A stretch of 64,000 bases of DNA from Dyadobacter diqingensis (GCF_024220585.1 NZ_JAMXKF010000011.1:62001-126000); one strand, 5' to 3'. Shown: positions 8,061 to 15,516, counted from the first letter of the stretch. Numbers and translations are program-made. The notes: a model not told the origin generated them from the letters alone.

Positions 8061-9014
8061 TTATGCGTTTAATCCCAGCAGAATTTCCCTCAAAACGGCC
8101 TGCGCAGACCATTCTCTGTTCGCAGCCTGCTCAATAACCAGAGAACGTGGACCGTCCAGTACCTCGTCAGCCACTTTCATGTTACGTCTCAATGGAAGAC
8201 AATGCATGAATTTTCCATTATCGGTCAAAGCCATTTTTGCTTCTGTGATTTTCCAGGAAGGATCTTGTGTCAGTACCTGGCCATAATGGTTGTAAGACGA
8301 CCAGTTTTTACCATAAACAAAATCGGCTCCTTCCAGTGCTTTATCCTGGTCGTAAATTACCTGTCCTTTTCCAACAAATTTAGGATCCAGGTCATATCCT
8401 TCCGGATGGGTGATCACCAGTTCCACATTCATCGGATTCATCCATTCACAGAAAGAATTAGCCACGGCCTGAGGCAAAGCCTTAAAGTGAGGCAGCCAGG
8501 TCAATACCACTTTCGGACGTTCCTTTATCTTAAATTCTTCAATGGTGATACAATCGGCCAGAGATTGCAACGGGTGCCGGGTGGCAGATTCCAGGTTAAC
8601 AATCGGAACTTCTGCATATTTTTTGAACTGCTGGAAAACCATTTCGGCATAATCCTTGTCGCGGTCTTCTAGCTCGGCAAAAGATCGGATGGCGATGATA
8701 TTACAATAACGGCCCATGATCGCCGCTGCCTCTTTTACGTGCTCAGCCTTTGTGCCATTCATGATCACACCTTCTTCCATTTCAAGGCCCCAGCTGTCCT
8801 GCCCAACGTTCATGACAATCACATTTAGTCCCAGGTTTGTAGCAGCCTTCTGGGTACTGATGCGGGTACGTAAGCTGGAATTGAAAAACATCAACCCAAT
8901 GGTCTTATGCTTGCCAAGTGTTTCGTCAGCAAAAGGATTACGCTTAGCATTAATCCCACTTGTAATAAGCTGATTAAGGTCTGAGACGTCTGCAAGTGAA
9001 AGAAAATGTTTCAT
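8061..9014 (-). CDS. argF': N-succinyl- or N-acetylornithine carbamoyltransferase
   Basis: 317 residues. It transfers the carbamoyl group from carbamoyl phosphate to an N-acylated ornithine, giving N-acylcitrulline. The carbamoyl-phosphate loop reads FFNSSLRTRIST (about residues 43-54), where ordinary ornithine transcarbamylases have STRTR, and HCLPLRRN lies near the C-terminus. This is the ArgF' type of Bacteroides, which uses N-succinylornithine. From memory, a proline near residue 90 marks succinylornithine enzymes and a glutamate marks acetylornithine enzymes. Here that place holds Ala90 (NGTKAEH), so the acyl group is uncertain. It is last of the minus-strand arg genes, after argD and the GxxExxY cassette. 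Confidence 0.88.
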   Translation of the reverse strand: MKHFLSLADVSDLNQLITSGINAKRNPFADETLGKHKTIGLMFFNSSLRTRISTQKAATNLGLNVIVMNVGQDSWGLEMEEGVIMNGTKAEHVKEAAAIMGRYCNIIAIRSFAELEDRDKDYAEMVFQQFKKYAEVPIVNLESATRHPLQSLADCITIEEFKIKERPKVVLTWLPHFKALPQAVANSFCEWMNPMNVELVITHPEGYDLDPKFVGKGQVIYDQDKALEGADFVYGKNWSSYNHYGQVLTQDPSWKITEAKMALTDNGKFMHCLPLRRNMKVADEVLDGPRSLVIEQAANREWSAQAVLREILLGLNA

Positions 9015-9023
9015 TAATATTGT

Positions 9024-9554
9024 ATTTAACCGCTATGGACGCAATGGTTTTCGCAATGGACGCTATAAAATCATAATCCGTTAGCCAATCGCTTGACACC
9101 GTTTTTTATTAACGCGACATTGAAATTAATCAATAGTCCAAGTTTGCAATTTGTTAATTTAAGATAAGTTAATAACTGGGCTGCATGCACATCGTTAAGC
9201 GCTTCAACGGCTTTTATCTCAACGATCACGCAATTCTCCACCAATAAATCTATTCTGTATCCAACTTCAAGCCGGATATCTTCATATATGAGAGGTAATG
9301 CTTTTTGCTTTTCAACCAAAAGTCCCTCTTTTTTTATTTCATAACACAGGCACTCTTCGTAAGCGGATTCTAGTAAACCGGGTCCTAACGTCTTATGTAC
9401 TTTCAGAGCACAAAAATAGATTTGTTTTGCAATTCTATTCTCAAAAACATCCATCGCATCCATTGCGAAAACCTGTTGCAGTTTAACCAAAATTCGTCAC
9501 TGGTATTTTTTGTTGCGTCCATAGCGAAATCCATCGCGTCTATTGCGGTTAAAA
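9024..9554. mobile_element. Inverted-repeat-bounded cassette carrying the GxxExxY gene
   Basis: The left end at 9024-9047 and the reverse complement of 9531-9554 match at 20 of 24 bases (both contain TTTAACCGC then AGACGC/GGACGC). A second, perfect 14-bp inverted pair is CGCTATGGACGCAA at 9031-9044 with its complement at 9513-9526. The words CGCAATGGA and GCGATGGA recur several times, also at the start of the enclosed gene. The cassette fills the argD-argF' gap almost exactly, leaving 9 and 7 bases outside. No transposase is present and I see no target duplication, so mobility is inferred, not shown. Confidence 0.55.
9071..9463 (-). CDS. GxxExxY family protein (PD-(D/E)XK-like)
   Basis: About 130 residues. 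The signature LGPGLLESAYEECLCYEI contains the name-giving G-x-x-E-x-x-Y. Later blocks GYRIDLLVENCVIVEIKAV and LLINFNVALIKNGVKRL give the D-x(n)-ExK core of a PD-(D/E)XK nuclease-like fold. The function of the family is unknown. I place the start at ATG 9463, with ATG 9454 (MDVFENRIAKQIY) equally good by homology. The frame can be read upstream to a TTG at 9490, but that stretch is made of the cassette's repeat words and is probably not coding. It sits between argD and argF' in the same direction, inside a repeat-bounded cassette, so it is a passenger rather than an arginine gene. Confidence 0.85.
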   Translation of the reverse strand: MDAMDVFENRIAKQIYFCALKVHKTLGPGLLESAYEECLCYEIKKEGLLVEKQKALPLIYEDIRLEVGYRIDLLVENCVIVEIKAVEALNDVHAAQLLTYLKLTNCKLGLLINFNVALIKNGVKRLANGL

Positions 9555-9561
9555 AGAAAGA

Positions 9562-10695
9562 CTAAGTAAGGCTAGTAACTTCCGTTCTTAATGCTTCCAA
9601 AAATAAATCCGCTTCCTCTTTCCCTAATGCAAGAGAAGGTAACAATCGAATCGTATTAGCACCGGCGACGCCTGTAAACATCTTATGTTCAAACAACAAT
9701 TTGTTGCGAAGGTCTTTCACAGGGAAATCGTATTCAATTCCGATCATCAGACCACGGCCGCGAAGTTCTTTATATCCGCCAATTTCTTTGATACCTTTCA
9801 GCAGATAGTCGCCGATTTCGGTCGCATTATCCAAAAGATTTTCGTTTTTCATGATATCCAGTACGGCAATCCCCGCTGCGCAAGCCATGTGGTTGCCCCC
9901 AAAAGTAGTGCCAAGCAAACCATAACTCGCCTTAAACTTAGGAGAAATTAAAACACCACCGATCGGAAAACCATTACCCATCCCTTTCGCCATAGTCATC
10001 AGGTCCGGATGTATTCCACTGAACTGATGCGAAAAGAATTTTCCGGTGCGGCCATATCCACACTGTACGCTATCCAGAATTAAGACTGCACCCGTTTCAT
10101 CACATTTTTTACGCAATGCCTGAAGAAACTCGTCGCTGCTCACCTGGATGCCGCCAACACCCTGAATACCTTCCACAATTACGGCGCACACTTCGTCGGT
10201 AATACCCTCTTCAAGCGCGGTTATGTCATTAAACGGAAGAAAAGTAACGTGTTTGTTATAGTTAACCGGCGCAACAATCGATGGATTGTCGGTAGCCGCA
10301 ACAGCGCCTGCTGTCCGCCCGTGGAATGCTTTTGTAAAAGCAACAACTTTCGAACGACCCGTGTGAAATGATGCCAGTTTCAAAGCGTTTTCATTGGCTT
10401 CCGCACCCGAGTTAACAAGGAAAAGTTTGTAGTCAGGATAACCCGACAGGTCTCCAAGTTTTTCAGCCAATTCTTCCTGCAACGATATTTTTACCGAATT
10501 GGAGTAAAAATTAATCGCGTGAAGCTGCTTGCCCAACATGTCCACATAATAGGGGTGACAATGTCCGACAGAAATTACAGCGTGGCCTCCATAAAGATCC
10601 AGATATTTTGTACCGTTAGAATCCCACAGATAGCTGCCCTCAGCCTTAACAGGTTCTATATCGTAAAGTGGATATACATCAAATAAATGTGACAT
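9562..10695 (-). CDS. argD: Acetyl-/succinylornithine aminotransferase
   Basis: 377 residues, class III PLP aminotransferase. It converts N-acylglutamate semialdehyde plus glutamate to N-acylornithine. Landmarks are YLDLYGGHAVISVGHCHP near the N-terminus, the NSGAEANENALKLA cofactor-phosphate block (about residue 93), the Asp of ILDSVQCGYGRTG (about 207) and the PLP lysine in MTMAKGMGNGFPIGG (about 236). The usual bacterial ArgD has about 390-400 residues, so this is a compact member. In this cluster the substrate is probably the succinylated intermediate, by analogy with Bacteroides. It is flanked by two repeat-bearing gaps, the GxxExxY cassette downstream and a small related inverted repeat upstream. 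Confidence 0.9.
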   Translation of the reverse strand: MSHLFDVYPLYDIEPVKAEGSYLWDSNGTKYLDLYGGHAVISVGHCHPYYVDMLGKQLHAINFYSNSVKISLQEELAEKLGDLSGYPDYKLFLVNSGAEANENALKLASFHTGRSKVVAFTKAFHGRTAGAVAATDNPSIVAPVNYNKHVTFLPFNDITALEEGITDEVCAVIVEGIQGVGGIQVSSDEFLQALRKKCDETGAVLILDSVQCGYGRTGKFFSHQFSGIHPDLMTMAKGMGNGFPIGGVLISPKFKASYGLLGTTFGGNHMACAAGIAVLDIMKNENLLDNATEIGDYLLKGIKEIGGYKELRGRGLMIGIEYDFPVKDLRNKLLFEHKMFTGVAGANTIRLLPSLALGKEEADLFLEALRTEVTSLT

Positions 10696-10706
10696 AGTAA
10701 TATTTT

Positions 10707-10776
10707 TTAAACGCAGAGGAAATGAGTTTTACGCAAAGTGCCGCAGAGAAAAAGTTTCAGCGTCCTCTGCGCTTAA
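10707..10776. repeat. 70-bp inverted-repeat element, gene-less relative of the GxxExxY cassette
   Basis: The left arm TTAAACGCAGAGGA at 10707-10720 and the complement of 10763-10776 match at 13 of 14 bases. Inside are further CGCAAAG and CGCAGAG words. The arm resembles the cassette end next door (TTTAACCGCAATAGA). It occupies most of the 109-base argC-argD gap. It may be a miniature or decayed form of the same element, or could act as an RNA hairpin between the two genes. Confidence 0.5.
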
Positions 10777-10804
10777 CTCGATTAACTCTGGGTTTAAACA
10801 AAAA

Positions 10805-11788
10805 TCAGAATGATGGTGCTTTTAATCGTAATCCTGCATCTTCCGGTAGTCCAAAAACTAAATTCAGATTTTGAACCGCCTGGCCCGACGCACCTTTAGT
10901 CAGGTTATCGATGATGCTGCTGATCAGTAATTGTCCGTCGTGCACTTCCAGATGAATGAAACATTTATTGGTGTTCACAATCTGTTTAAGATCAATCGGC
11001 GTATCGCTTACATGCGTGAATGGATGTTCCGCGTAGTAAGTTTTATAGATCGTCTTTGCTTCTTCCAGTGTTCCCGAAAACGGAGTGTACACGTTGGCCA
11101 TAATACCACGGGTGAAATCGCCGCGGTAGGGGACAAAATGAACAGCCTTATCAAAACCGGTCTGCAATTTTTTGAGGCTCATTTTGATTTCAGTCAAATG
11201 CTGGTGGCTGAAAGCCTTATAAATTGACAGGTTATTATTCCGCCATGAAAAATGTGTGGTAGCACTAAGCGACTGGCCTGCGCCGGTACTGCCGGTTACT
11301 GCACTTACATGCACATCATCCTTCAATAAACCAGCATTAGCCAAAGGCAAAATGGCCAGTTCAATACTCGTTGCAAAACAACCCGGATTGGCGATTTTGG
11401 ATGAAGACTTGATTTTTTCCTTTTGAAGCTCAGGCAAACCGTAAGTAAAGCCGTTGGACTCATCGCGGAAATCAGTACTCAAATCGATGATTTTTACTGT
11501 TTCCGGAACGTCATATTCATCCAGAAATTTCTTCGATTCGCCGTGACCTGAACATAAGAAAATCGCATTCAGCTCTGCCTGATTTAATAAGGTTTGAATA
11601 TCTTCTCCGGAGAAAGTCAATTCTGTATCACCCAATAAATCGGTATGCGTGGCGTAAACCGGTTTCCCGATCTGACTTTTACTATGTGCAAAGGCAATGT
11701 TTACATTCGGATGATTAATGACAATTCTCAATAATTCGCCACCCGTATAACCTGCGGCACCTATGATGCCTATATTAACTTTATTCAT
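10805..11788 (-). CDS. argC: N-acetyl-gamma-glutamyl-phosphate reductase
   Basis: About 327 residues. It reduces N-acylglutamyl phosphate to the semialdehyde with NADPH. A Rossmann motif GIIGAAGYTGGELLR lies at the N-terminus, the catalytic cysteine is in ANPGCFATSIELAI (about residue 142), and SHQHLTEI supplies a later conserved histidine. I choose ATG 11788 (MNKVNIGIIG) because the longer start at 11806 adds only MKIGFQ before the Rossmann strand. With this start the gene overlaps the vapC stop codon by 8 bases, so translation may be coupled to the toxin gene. It belongs to the arg operon between argG and argD. Confidence 0.9.
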   Translation of the reverse strand: MNKVNIGIIGAAGYTGGELLRIVINHPNVNIAFAHSKSQIGKPVYATHTDLLGDTELTFSGEDIQTLLNQAELNAIFLCSGHGESKKFLDEYDVPETVKIIDLSTDFRDESNGFTYGLPELQKEKIKSSSKIANPGCFATSIELAILPLANAGLLKDDVHVSAVTGSTGAGQSLSATTHFSWRNNNLSIYKAFSHQHLTEIKMSLKKLQTGFDKAVHFVPYRGDFTRGIMANVYTPFSGTLEEAKTIYKTYYAEHPFTHVSDTPIDLKQIVNTNKCFIHLEVHDGQLLISSIIDNLTKGASGQAVQNLNLVFGLPEDAGLRLKAPSF

Positions 11789-12188
11789 TTGAAATCCAAT
11801 TTTCAATTTTTAGCCCCTCTACTCTATTAAATTCTTTTACGTTATTACTAACTAGAGTTAAGTCAAGACTAAGCGCGTGAGCGGCAATTAATAAATCGTT
11901 AGCACCAATTATTGTTCCTCTACCTTCCAGATTAACTCTGATATTAGCATAATATTCAGCAGCTACACTATCAAAGTCAACAATAAGGAGTGGCTCTAAA
12001 AAGCTTTGAAGAGCCAATCTGTTTTTATGCTTTTGTTGACTTTTTGCAACACCAAACCAAAGTTCGGCAACAACAATTGAAGATACAGCTATCTCATTCC
12101 AGGATATTGACTGAAATTTACTTAGAACTTCAACAGGTTTCTTGTTGATAATGTATGCGACAATATTTGTGTCCAACAAGTATTTCAT
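11781..12188 (-). CDS. vapC: VapC-type PIN-domain toxin
   Basis: 135 residues. PIN-domain ribonuclease of a type II toxin-antitoxin pair. It has the acidic metal ligands in MKYLLDTNIVAYI (Asp6), VVAELWFG (Glu, about residue 42) and GANDLLIAAHA (Asp, about 97), followed by TLVSNNVKEFNRV, the usual C-terminal strand. All expected catalytic acids are there, so it should be active. Its ATG overlaps the antitoxin stop as ATGA (12185-12188), and its own stop overlaps the argC start. The pair is therefore embedded within the arginine operon and probably read from it. The target RNA is unknown. Confidence 0.88.
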   Translation of the reverse strand: MKYLLDTNIVAYIINKKPVEVLSKFQSISWNEIAVSSIVVAELWFGVAKSQQKHKNRLALQSFLEPLLIVDFDSVAAEYYANIRVNLEGRGTIIGANDLLIAAHALSLDLTLVSNNVKEFNRVEGLKIENWISNE

Positions 12189-12421
12189 TCGAACAACCGT
12201 TCAGATTTATCAAGAGGAGGCTGATTCCTTTCAGACATATAATCGTCAGAAAAGTTGGACAGATTCTCCCACCATGTATCCAATGTCTGATCATGGGAAG
12301 ATGATCTCTTCCTTCTTTTTTCCAATACAAATTCCATGTAATCAAATACTTCCTGAAGTAAATCGGGAGGTAGTTCTTGCGCCTTACGCTGAATTTGATT
12401 TTGAAGCTCTGTTACTGTCAT
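12185..12421 (-). CDS. DUF2281-type antitoxin partner of VapC
   Basis: 78 residues. The segment ELPPDLLQEVFDYMEFVLEKRRKR matches the helical DUF2281 motif (LP-x-L-x-x-E-V-x-D-F-I-x-F-L) that is regularly encoded immediately upstream of PIN toxins. The C-terminal part is acidic and aromatic (TWWENLSNFSDDYM), likely the toxin-binding tail. It overlaps vapC by 4 bases. DNA-binding residues are not obvious, so I do not know whether it autoregulates. It lies 44 bases downstream of argG on the same strand. Confidence 0.75.
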   Translation of the reverse strand: MTVTELQNQIQRKAQELPPDLLQEVFDYMEFVLEKRRKRSSSHDQTLDTWWENLSNFSDDYMSERNQPPLDKSERLFE

Positions 12422-12465
12422 AATCAGAATAGTTTAATTCTAATAATCTGAACTTTACTTAACCC

Positions 12466-13665
12466 TTAATCATTGCTCTCGCTTACTTTCTGATAAATCA
12501 TCACCTGGTTCGATGCTACTTTTGAGAACCCTCTTACGTCATCGCCAGTCCAGGCGTTGTTCATTTCTCCATAACTTCCGAATTTAGAAGACATCAGATC
12601 AAATGGAGACTCAATTCCTTCCACATAGAAACGGTATGGCGCAAGATGTACATGCACTTTTCCTGTTACATGTGATTGTGTATCAGACAAGAACGCCTCG
12701 ATGTTACGCATAACCGGCTCAACAAACTGGCCTTTGTGCAGCAAACTTCCATACCAGTTAGAAAGCTGTTCTTTCCAGTAAAGCTGTTGCTCGCTCAAAA
12801 CGTGTTTTTCTAATGTATGGTGCGCTTTGATAATGATCAACGGAGCCGCAGCTTCAAAACCAACACGTCCTTTGATACCAATAATGGTGTCGCCTACGTG
12901 AATGTCACGGCCGATGCCAAATGGCTGGGCAATGGCTGCCAGTTTCTGGATCGCCTGAACAGGGTTTTCGAAAGTTTCTCCGGCAACACTTTTCAATTCG
13001 CCTTCAACAAATTCCAAAGTGATGGTTTCTGCTTCTGTTTTGGAAACTTGTGTTGGCCATGCTTCTTCCGGAAGATATTTCTCGGAGGTCAAAGTTTCTT
13101 TGCCGCCGACTGATGTTCCCCAAAGTCCTTTGTTGATACTATATGCAGCCTTGGCCCACTCGCGACCAACACCTTTTTTTGTCAGATATTCAATTTCAGC
13201 CTCGCGTGAAAGTTTAAGATCGCGGATTGGTGTGATGATTTCAGCTTCCGGAATGATAATGCGGAATGCCATATCGAAACGAACCTGGTCGTTTCCTGCG
13301 CCTGTACTTCCGTGGGCGATAGCTGTTGCACCAATTTCTTTCGCATATTCAGCTACTGCAACTGCCTGGAAAACACGTTCAGCACTTACAGAAAGTGGAT
13401 ACGTGTTGTTTTTAAGTACATTACCAAAAATCAGATATTTGATACAATCATTATAATAATCTGCTGTTTTGGAAATAGTAGCGTGGTTCTTCACACCTAA
13501 TGAATAGGCGTTTGCTTCGATTGTTTTAAGCTCTTCGTCTGAAAAACCACCTGTGTCCACTAAAACGGAGTGAACTTCATAGCCTTTATCTTCGGCCAGA
13601 TATTTTACACAAAAAGAGGTATCCAATCCTCCACTAAACGCTAATACTACTTTGGGCTGTGACAT
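12466..13665 (-). CDS. argG: Argininosuccinate synthase
   Basis: 399 residues from ATG 13665. It joins citrulline and aspartate using ATP. The N-type pyrophosphatase loop KVVLAFSGGLDTSFCVKYL lies at the N-terminus and AHGSTGAGNDQVRFD (about residues 110-124) is the citrulline/aspartate site. The frame runs 21 codons further upstream (MRGIFSLLCN...), but that part crosses a promoter-like region and has no counterpart in the family. The sequence is of the shorter Bacteroidota/archaeal-like branch. Upstream lies a hairpin with a T-run that ends or attenuates the GNAT transcript. Downstream is the DUF2281/VapC pair. Confidence 0.92.
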   Translation of the reverse strand: MSQPKVVLAFSGGLDTSFCVKYLAEDKGYEVHSVLVDTGGFSDEELKTIEANAYSLGVKNHATISKTADYYNDCIKYLIFGNVLKNNTYPLSVSAERVFQAVAVAEYAKEIGATAIAHGSTGAGNDQVRFDMAFRIIIPEAEIITPIRDLKLSREAEIEYLTKKGVGREWAKAAYSINKGLWGTSVGGKETLTSEKYLPEEAWPTQVSKTEAETITLEFVEGELKSVAGETFENPVQAIQKLAAIAQPFGIGRDIHVGDTIIGIKGRVGFEAAAPLIIIKAHHTLEKHVLSEQQLYWKEQLSNWYGSLLHKGQFVEPVMRNIEAFLSDTQSHVTGKVHVHLAPYRFYVEGIESPFDLMSSKFGSYGEMNNAWTGDDVRGFSKVASNQVMIYQKVSESND

Positions 13666-13715
13666 TCTATGTTTTATTCTGGTGTTAATTAAAATGGAAT
13701 TACAAAGTAACGAAA

Positions 13716-13759
13716 AAATACCTCGCATCGGAGTTTAAAAGCTGCCGGGCGAGGTATTT
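13716..13759 (-). terminator. Intrinsic terminator or attenuator between the GNAT gene and argG
   Basis: On the minus strand an 11-bp perfect stem (AAATACCTCGC at 13716-13726 with 13749-13759) has a 22-base loop and is followed directly by a run of Ts. This is a textbook intrinsic terminator shape. It lies 36 bases after the GNAT stop and 51 bases before argG, so it either ends the GNAT transcript or tunes read-through into argG. Confidence 0.7.
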
Positions 13760-13794
13760 AGAATGATATAATAATCAATAATATGGTGCTGTAC

Positions 13795-14505
13795 TTAGTG
13801 TACGAGCATCGCCTCGGCATTTTTCTTTTTAGCACGTTCTTCCCTTCGCAACAAAATACGTTGCTTAATACGCATCCAACGCTCATAAAGGCTGGACTCT
13901 TTCAGGAAATCCCATGTGTCTTTTTCTGCTTGTGCCTCGGTTTTTTTATGTTCCTCAGGATTGTACATCATACCGGTACATAAGCAATGCTTACGGTTGG
14001 TACGGGTAAGTACATCGTAGTTTACACAGCTCGCACAGCCTTTCCAGAAAGCGTCATCCGCAGGAAGTTCGCTGAAAGTAACAGGCTCATAACCAAGATC
14101 AGAGTTGATCTTCATAACGGGCAAGCTGGTGGTGATACCAATAATTTTGGCATCAGGATATTTCTGACGGGAAAGTTCAAAGGCTTTTTGCTTGATCGCT
14201 TTTGCCATACCGCTCTGACGGAAGTCAGGATGAACGATAAGGCCGGAATTGGCCACGAACTTTCCATGTTCCCAGGTTTCGATGTAACAAAAACCAACCC
14301 ACACCCCGGTATCAGTTGTTGCAATAATCGCTTTCCCTTCTACCATTTTTTCCATGATATACACAGGAGAACGTTTTGCTATACCAGTACCACGTTTTTT
14401 GGCACTCTCTTCCATTTCTGCACAAATAGTATCTGCAAAATGGAAATGATTTTCATTGGCGGTTTGTATAATGAACTTACTGCCTACTACTTCGGTATTT
14501 TTCAT
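13795..14505 (-). CDS. GNAT acyltransferase, probable N-acyl(succinyl)glutamate synthase
   Basis: 236 residues. A GNAT core is visible: VWVGFCYIETWEHGKFVANSGLIVHPDFRQSGMAKAIKQKAFELS carries the R-x-S-G-x-A acyl-CoA loop (about residues 118-123). A C-terminal part holds CASCVNYDVL and HCLCTGMMYNP with several cysteines, and a basic tail ends the protein. Classical ArgA and ArgJ are absent nearby. In Bacteroides a GNAT gene directly upstream of argG supplies the first step of arginine synthesis, as I recall from mutant-fitness work, by acylating glutamate with succinyl-CoA. Position here is the same. The general family is certain; the substrate is inferred from context. Confidence 0.78.
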   Translation of the reverse strand: MKNTEVVGSKFIIQTANENHFHFADTICAEMEESAKKRGTGIAKRSPVYIMEKMVEGKAIIATTDTGVWVGFCYIETWEHGKFVANSGLIVHPDFRQSGMAKAIKQKAFELSRQKYPDAKIIGITTSLPVMKINSDLGYEPVTFSELPADDAFWKGCASCVNYDVLTRTNRKHCLCTGMMYNPEEHKKTEAQAEKDTWDFLKESSLYERWMRIKQRILLRREERAKKKNAEAMLVH

Positions 14506-14870
14506 TGATGAATTTACTGACGAAAAATTGTTCGAAACAAAAATTAAATTCCCAGAAAATTACGATGGGACGTTTCAAAAATTTAAAAAAAGATGGGGAT
14601 AGAAGTTTTACCACATAGGTAAAAGAGAGTTAGACGGTCCTGGGGGACCTAAACCTGAAAGGTGTAGTATGAAGAACAGTATGTATGCCGTTGCTATTCA
14701 TTTAACTTTGTTGGTCGTCTAAGAGGTTGCAAATTTTGCAAAAAAAAATGTTACTTGAAAGAAACATGCATTATATTTTTATAGTTCGTCTTACAGAAAA
14801 AAATATTCGGACATACTCGGTTTTTTTTTAGCTTGCACAAGTCTTTATTTATGTTGCATTAAAATTCAGA
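14506..14870. other. 365-base gene-poor gap between the divergent GNAT gene and aat
   Basis: This divergent gap should hold promoters for both neighbours. It contains the multi-hairpin block at 14606-14722 listed separately, a perfect 15-bp palindrome TTGCAAATTTTGCAA at 14727-14741 that could be an operator, and AT-rich DNA up to aat. I find no complete TAnnTTTG box I would trust, and no tRNA. Confidence 0.6.
14606..14722. ncRNA. Candidate structured RNA region (multi-hairpin)
   Basis: Four helices can be drawn: TTTTACC/GGTAAAA (14606-14612 with 14618-14624), a closing stem TTAGACG/CGTCTAA (14630-14636 with 14716-14722), and inside it GGTCC/GGACC (14636-14640 with 14645-14649) and ACCT/AGGT around GAA (14653-14663). 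A 17-codon frame (14669-14722, starting MKNSMYAVAIH) ends in the closing stem. The strand and function are unknown, and short stems arise by chance, so this is a candidate only. A decayed signal-peptide gene is the main alternative. Confidence 0.25.
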
Positions 14871-15500
14871 ATGACGACCCTAACTGCCGACGATCTCTTG
14901 TACGGATATATCAATGGAATTTTCCCGATGGCCGAGCCGGACGGAACAATTTACTGGTATTCTCCGGATCCCAGGGCAATCATTCCAATAGACTCGTACA
15001 AATCACCAAAGTCACTCCGGCCGGTCATCAATAAAAAAACTTTTGAAATTCGCATAGACGGTGATTTTGAAGGTGTGATGCAGGGCTGTGCAGGTCCTCG
15101 TGCTCAGGAAGAAGGAACGTGGATATCAGAGGATATCATCGCGGCTTATACAAACCTGCATAAGCTTGGCTATGCGCACAGTGTGGAAGCTTACCGGGAC
15201 AATAAACTGGTAGGAGGATTGTACGGTGTTGCTATTGGGGGCGTTTTTTTCGGTGAATCGATGTTTTTCAGAGAAAGCAATGCTTCCAAAGTCGCGTTTC
15301 ATTTTCTTATTGAAACGTTACGGGCCAATAACTACATATTGCTGGATACTCAGTTTATCAATGACAATGTTTTAAGGTACGGTGCCATCGAAATACCCAG
15401 GACCGACTATATGGAAAGGCTGAAAAAAGCACTTCAGTTGAATCGGAAGTTTCTCTTAAATCCGCCGCAAACTGCTCCTCCCAAACATTCTGCTTTTTAA
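14871..15500 (+). CDS. aat: Leucyl/phenylalanyl-tRNA-protein transferase
   Basis: 209 residues, normal length. It adds Leu or Phe from aminoacyl-tRNA to proteins with N-terminal Arg or Lys, tagging them for ClpS/ClpAP degradation (N-end rule). The motifs YGYINGIFPMAEPDGTIYWYSPDPRAI, GCAGPRAQEEGTWI, GGLYGVAIGGVFFGESMF and LLDTQF are the standard signature of the family. It is divergent from the GNAT gene and 72 bases upstream of proB, from which it is separated by a proBA promoter candidate. No clpS is in the window. Confidence 0.93.
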   Translation: MTTLTADDLLYGYINGIFPMAEPDGTIYWYSPDPRAIIPIDSYKSPKSLRPVINKKTFEIRIDGDFEGVMQGCAGPRAQEEGTWISEDIIAAYTNLHKLGYAHSVEAYRDNKLVGGLYGVAIGGVFFGESMFFRESNASKVAFHFLIETLRANNYILLDTQFINDNVLRYGAIEIPRTDYMERLKKALQLNRKFLLNPPQTAPPKHSAF

Positions 15501-15516
15501 TAATCAGGTAACTAAG

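Noticed and set aside
9464..9490. GxxExxY start at TTG 9490
   Set aside because: The added residues are encoded by the cassette's repeat words, and related proteins start close to MDVFENRIAKQ.
13019..13456. Open frames opposite argG and other large genes
   Set aside because: They lie wholly inside well-supported genes, have no recognisable domains and are shadows of the real coding frame.
14630..14722. tRNA-like fold in the GNAT-aat gap
   Set aside because: The helices do not have tRNA arm lengths, there is no T-loop sequence and no acceptor end, so it is listed only as a structured-RNA candidate.
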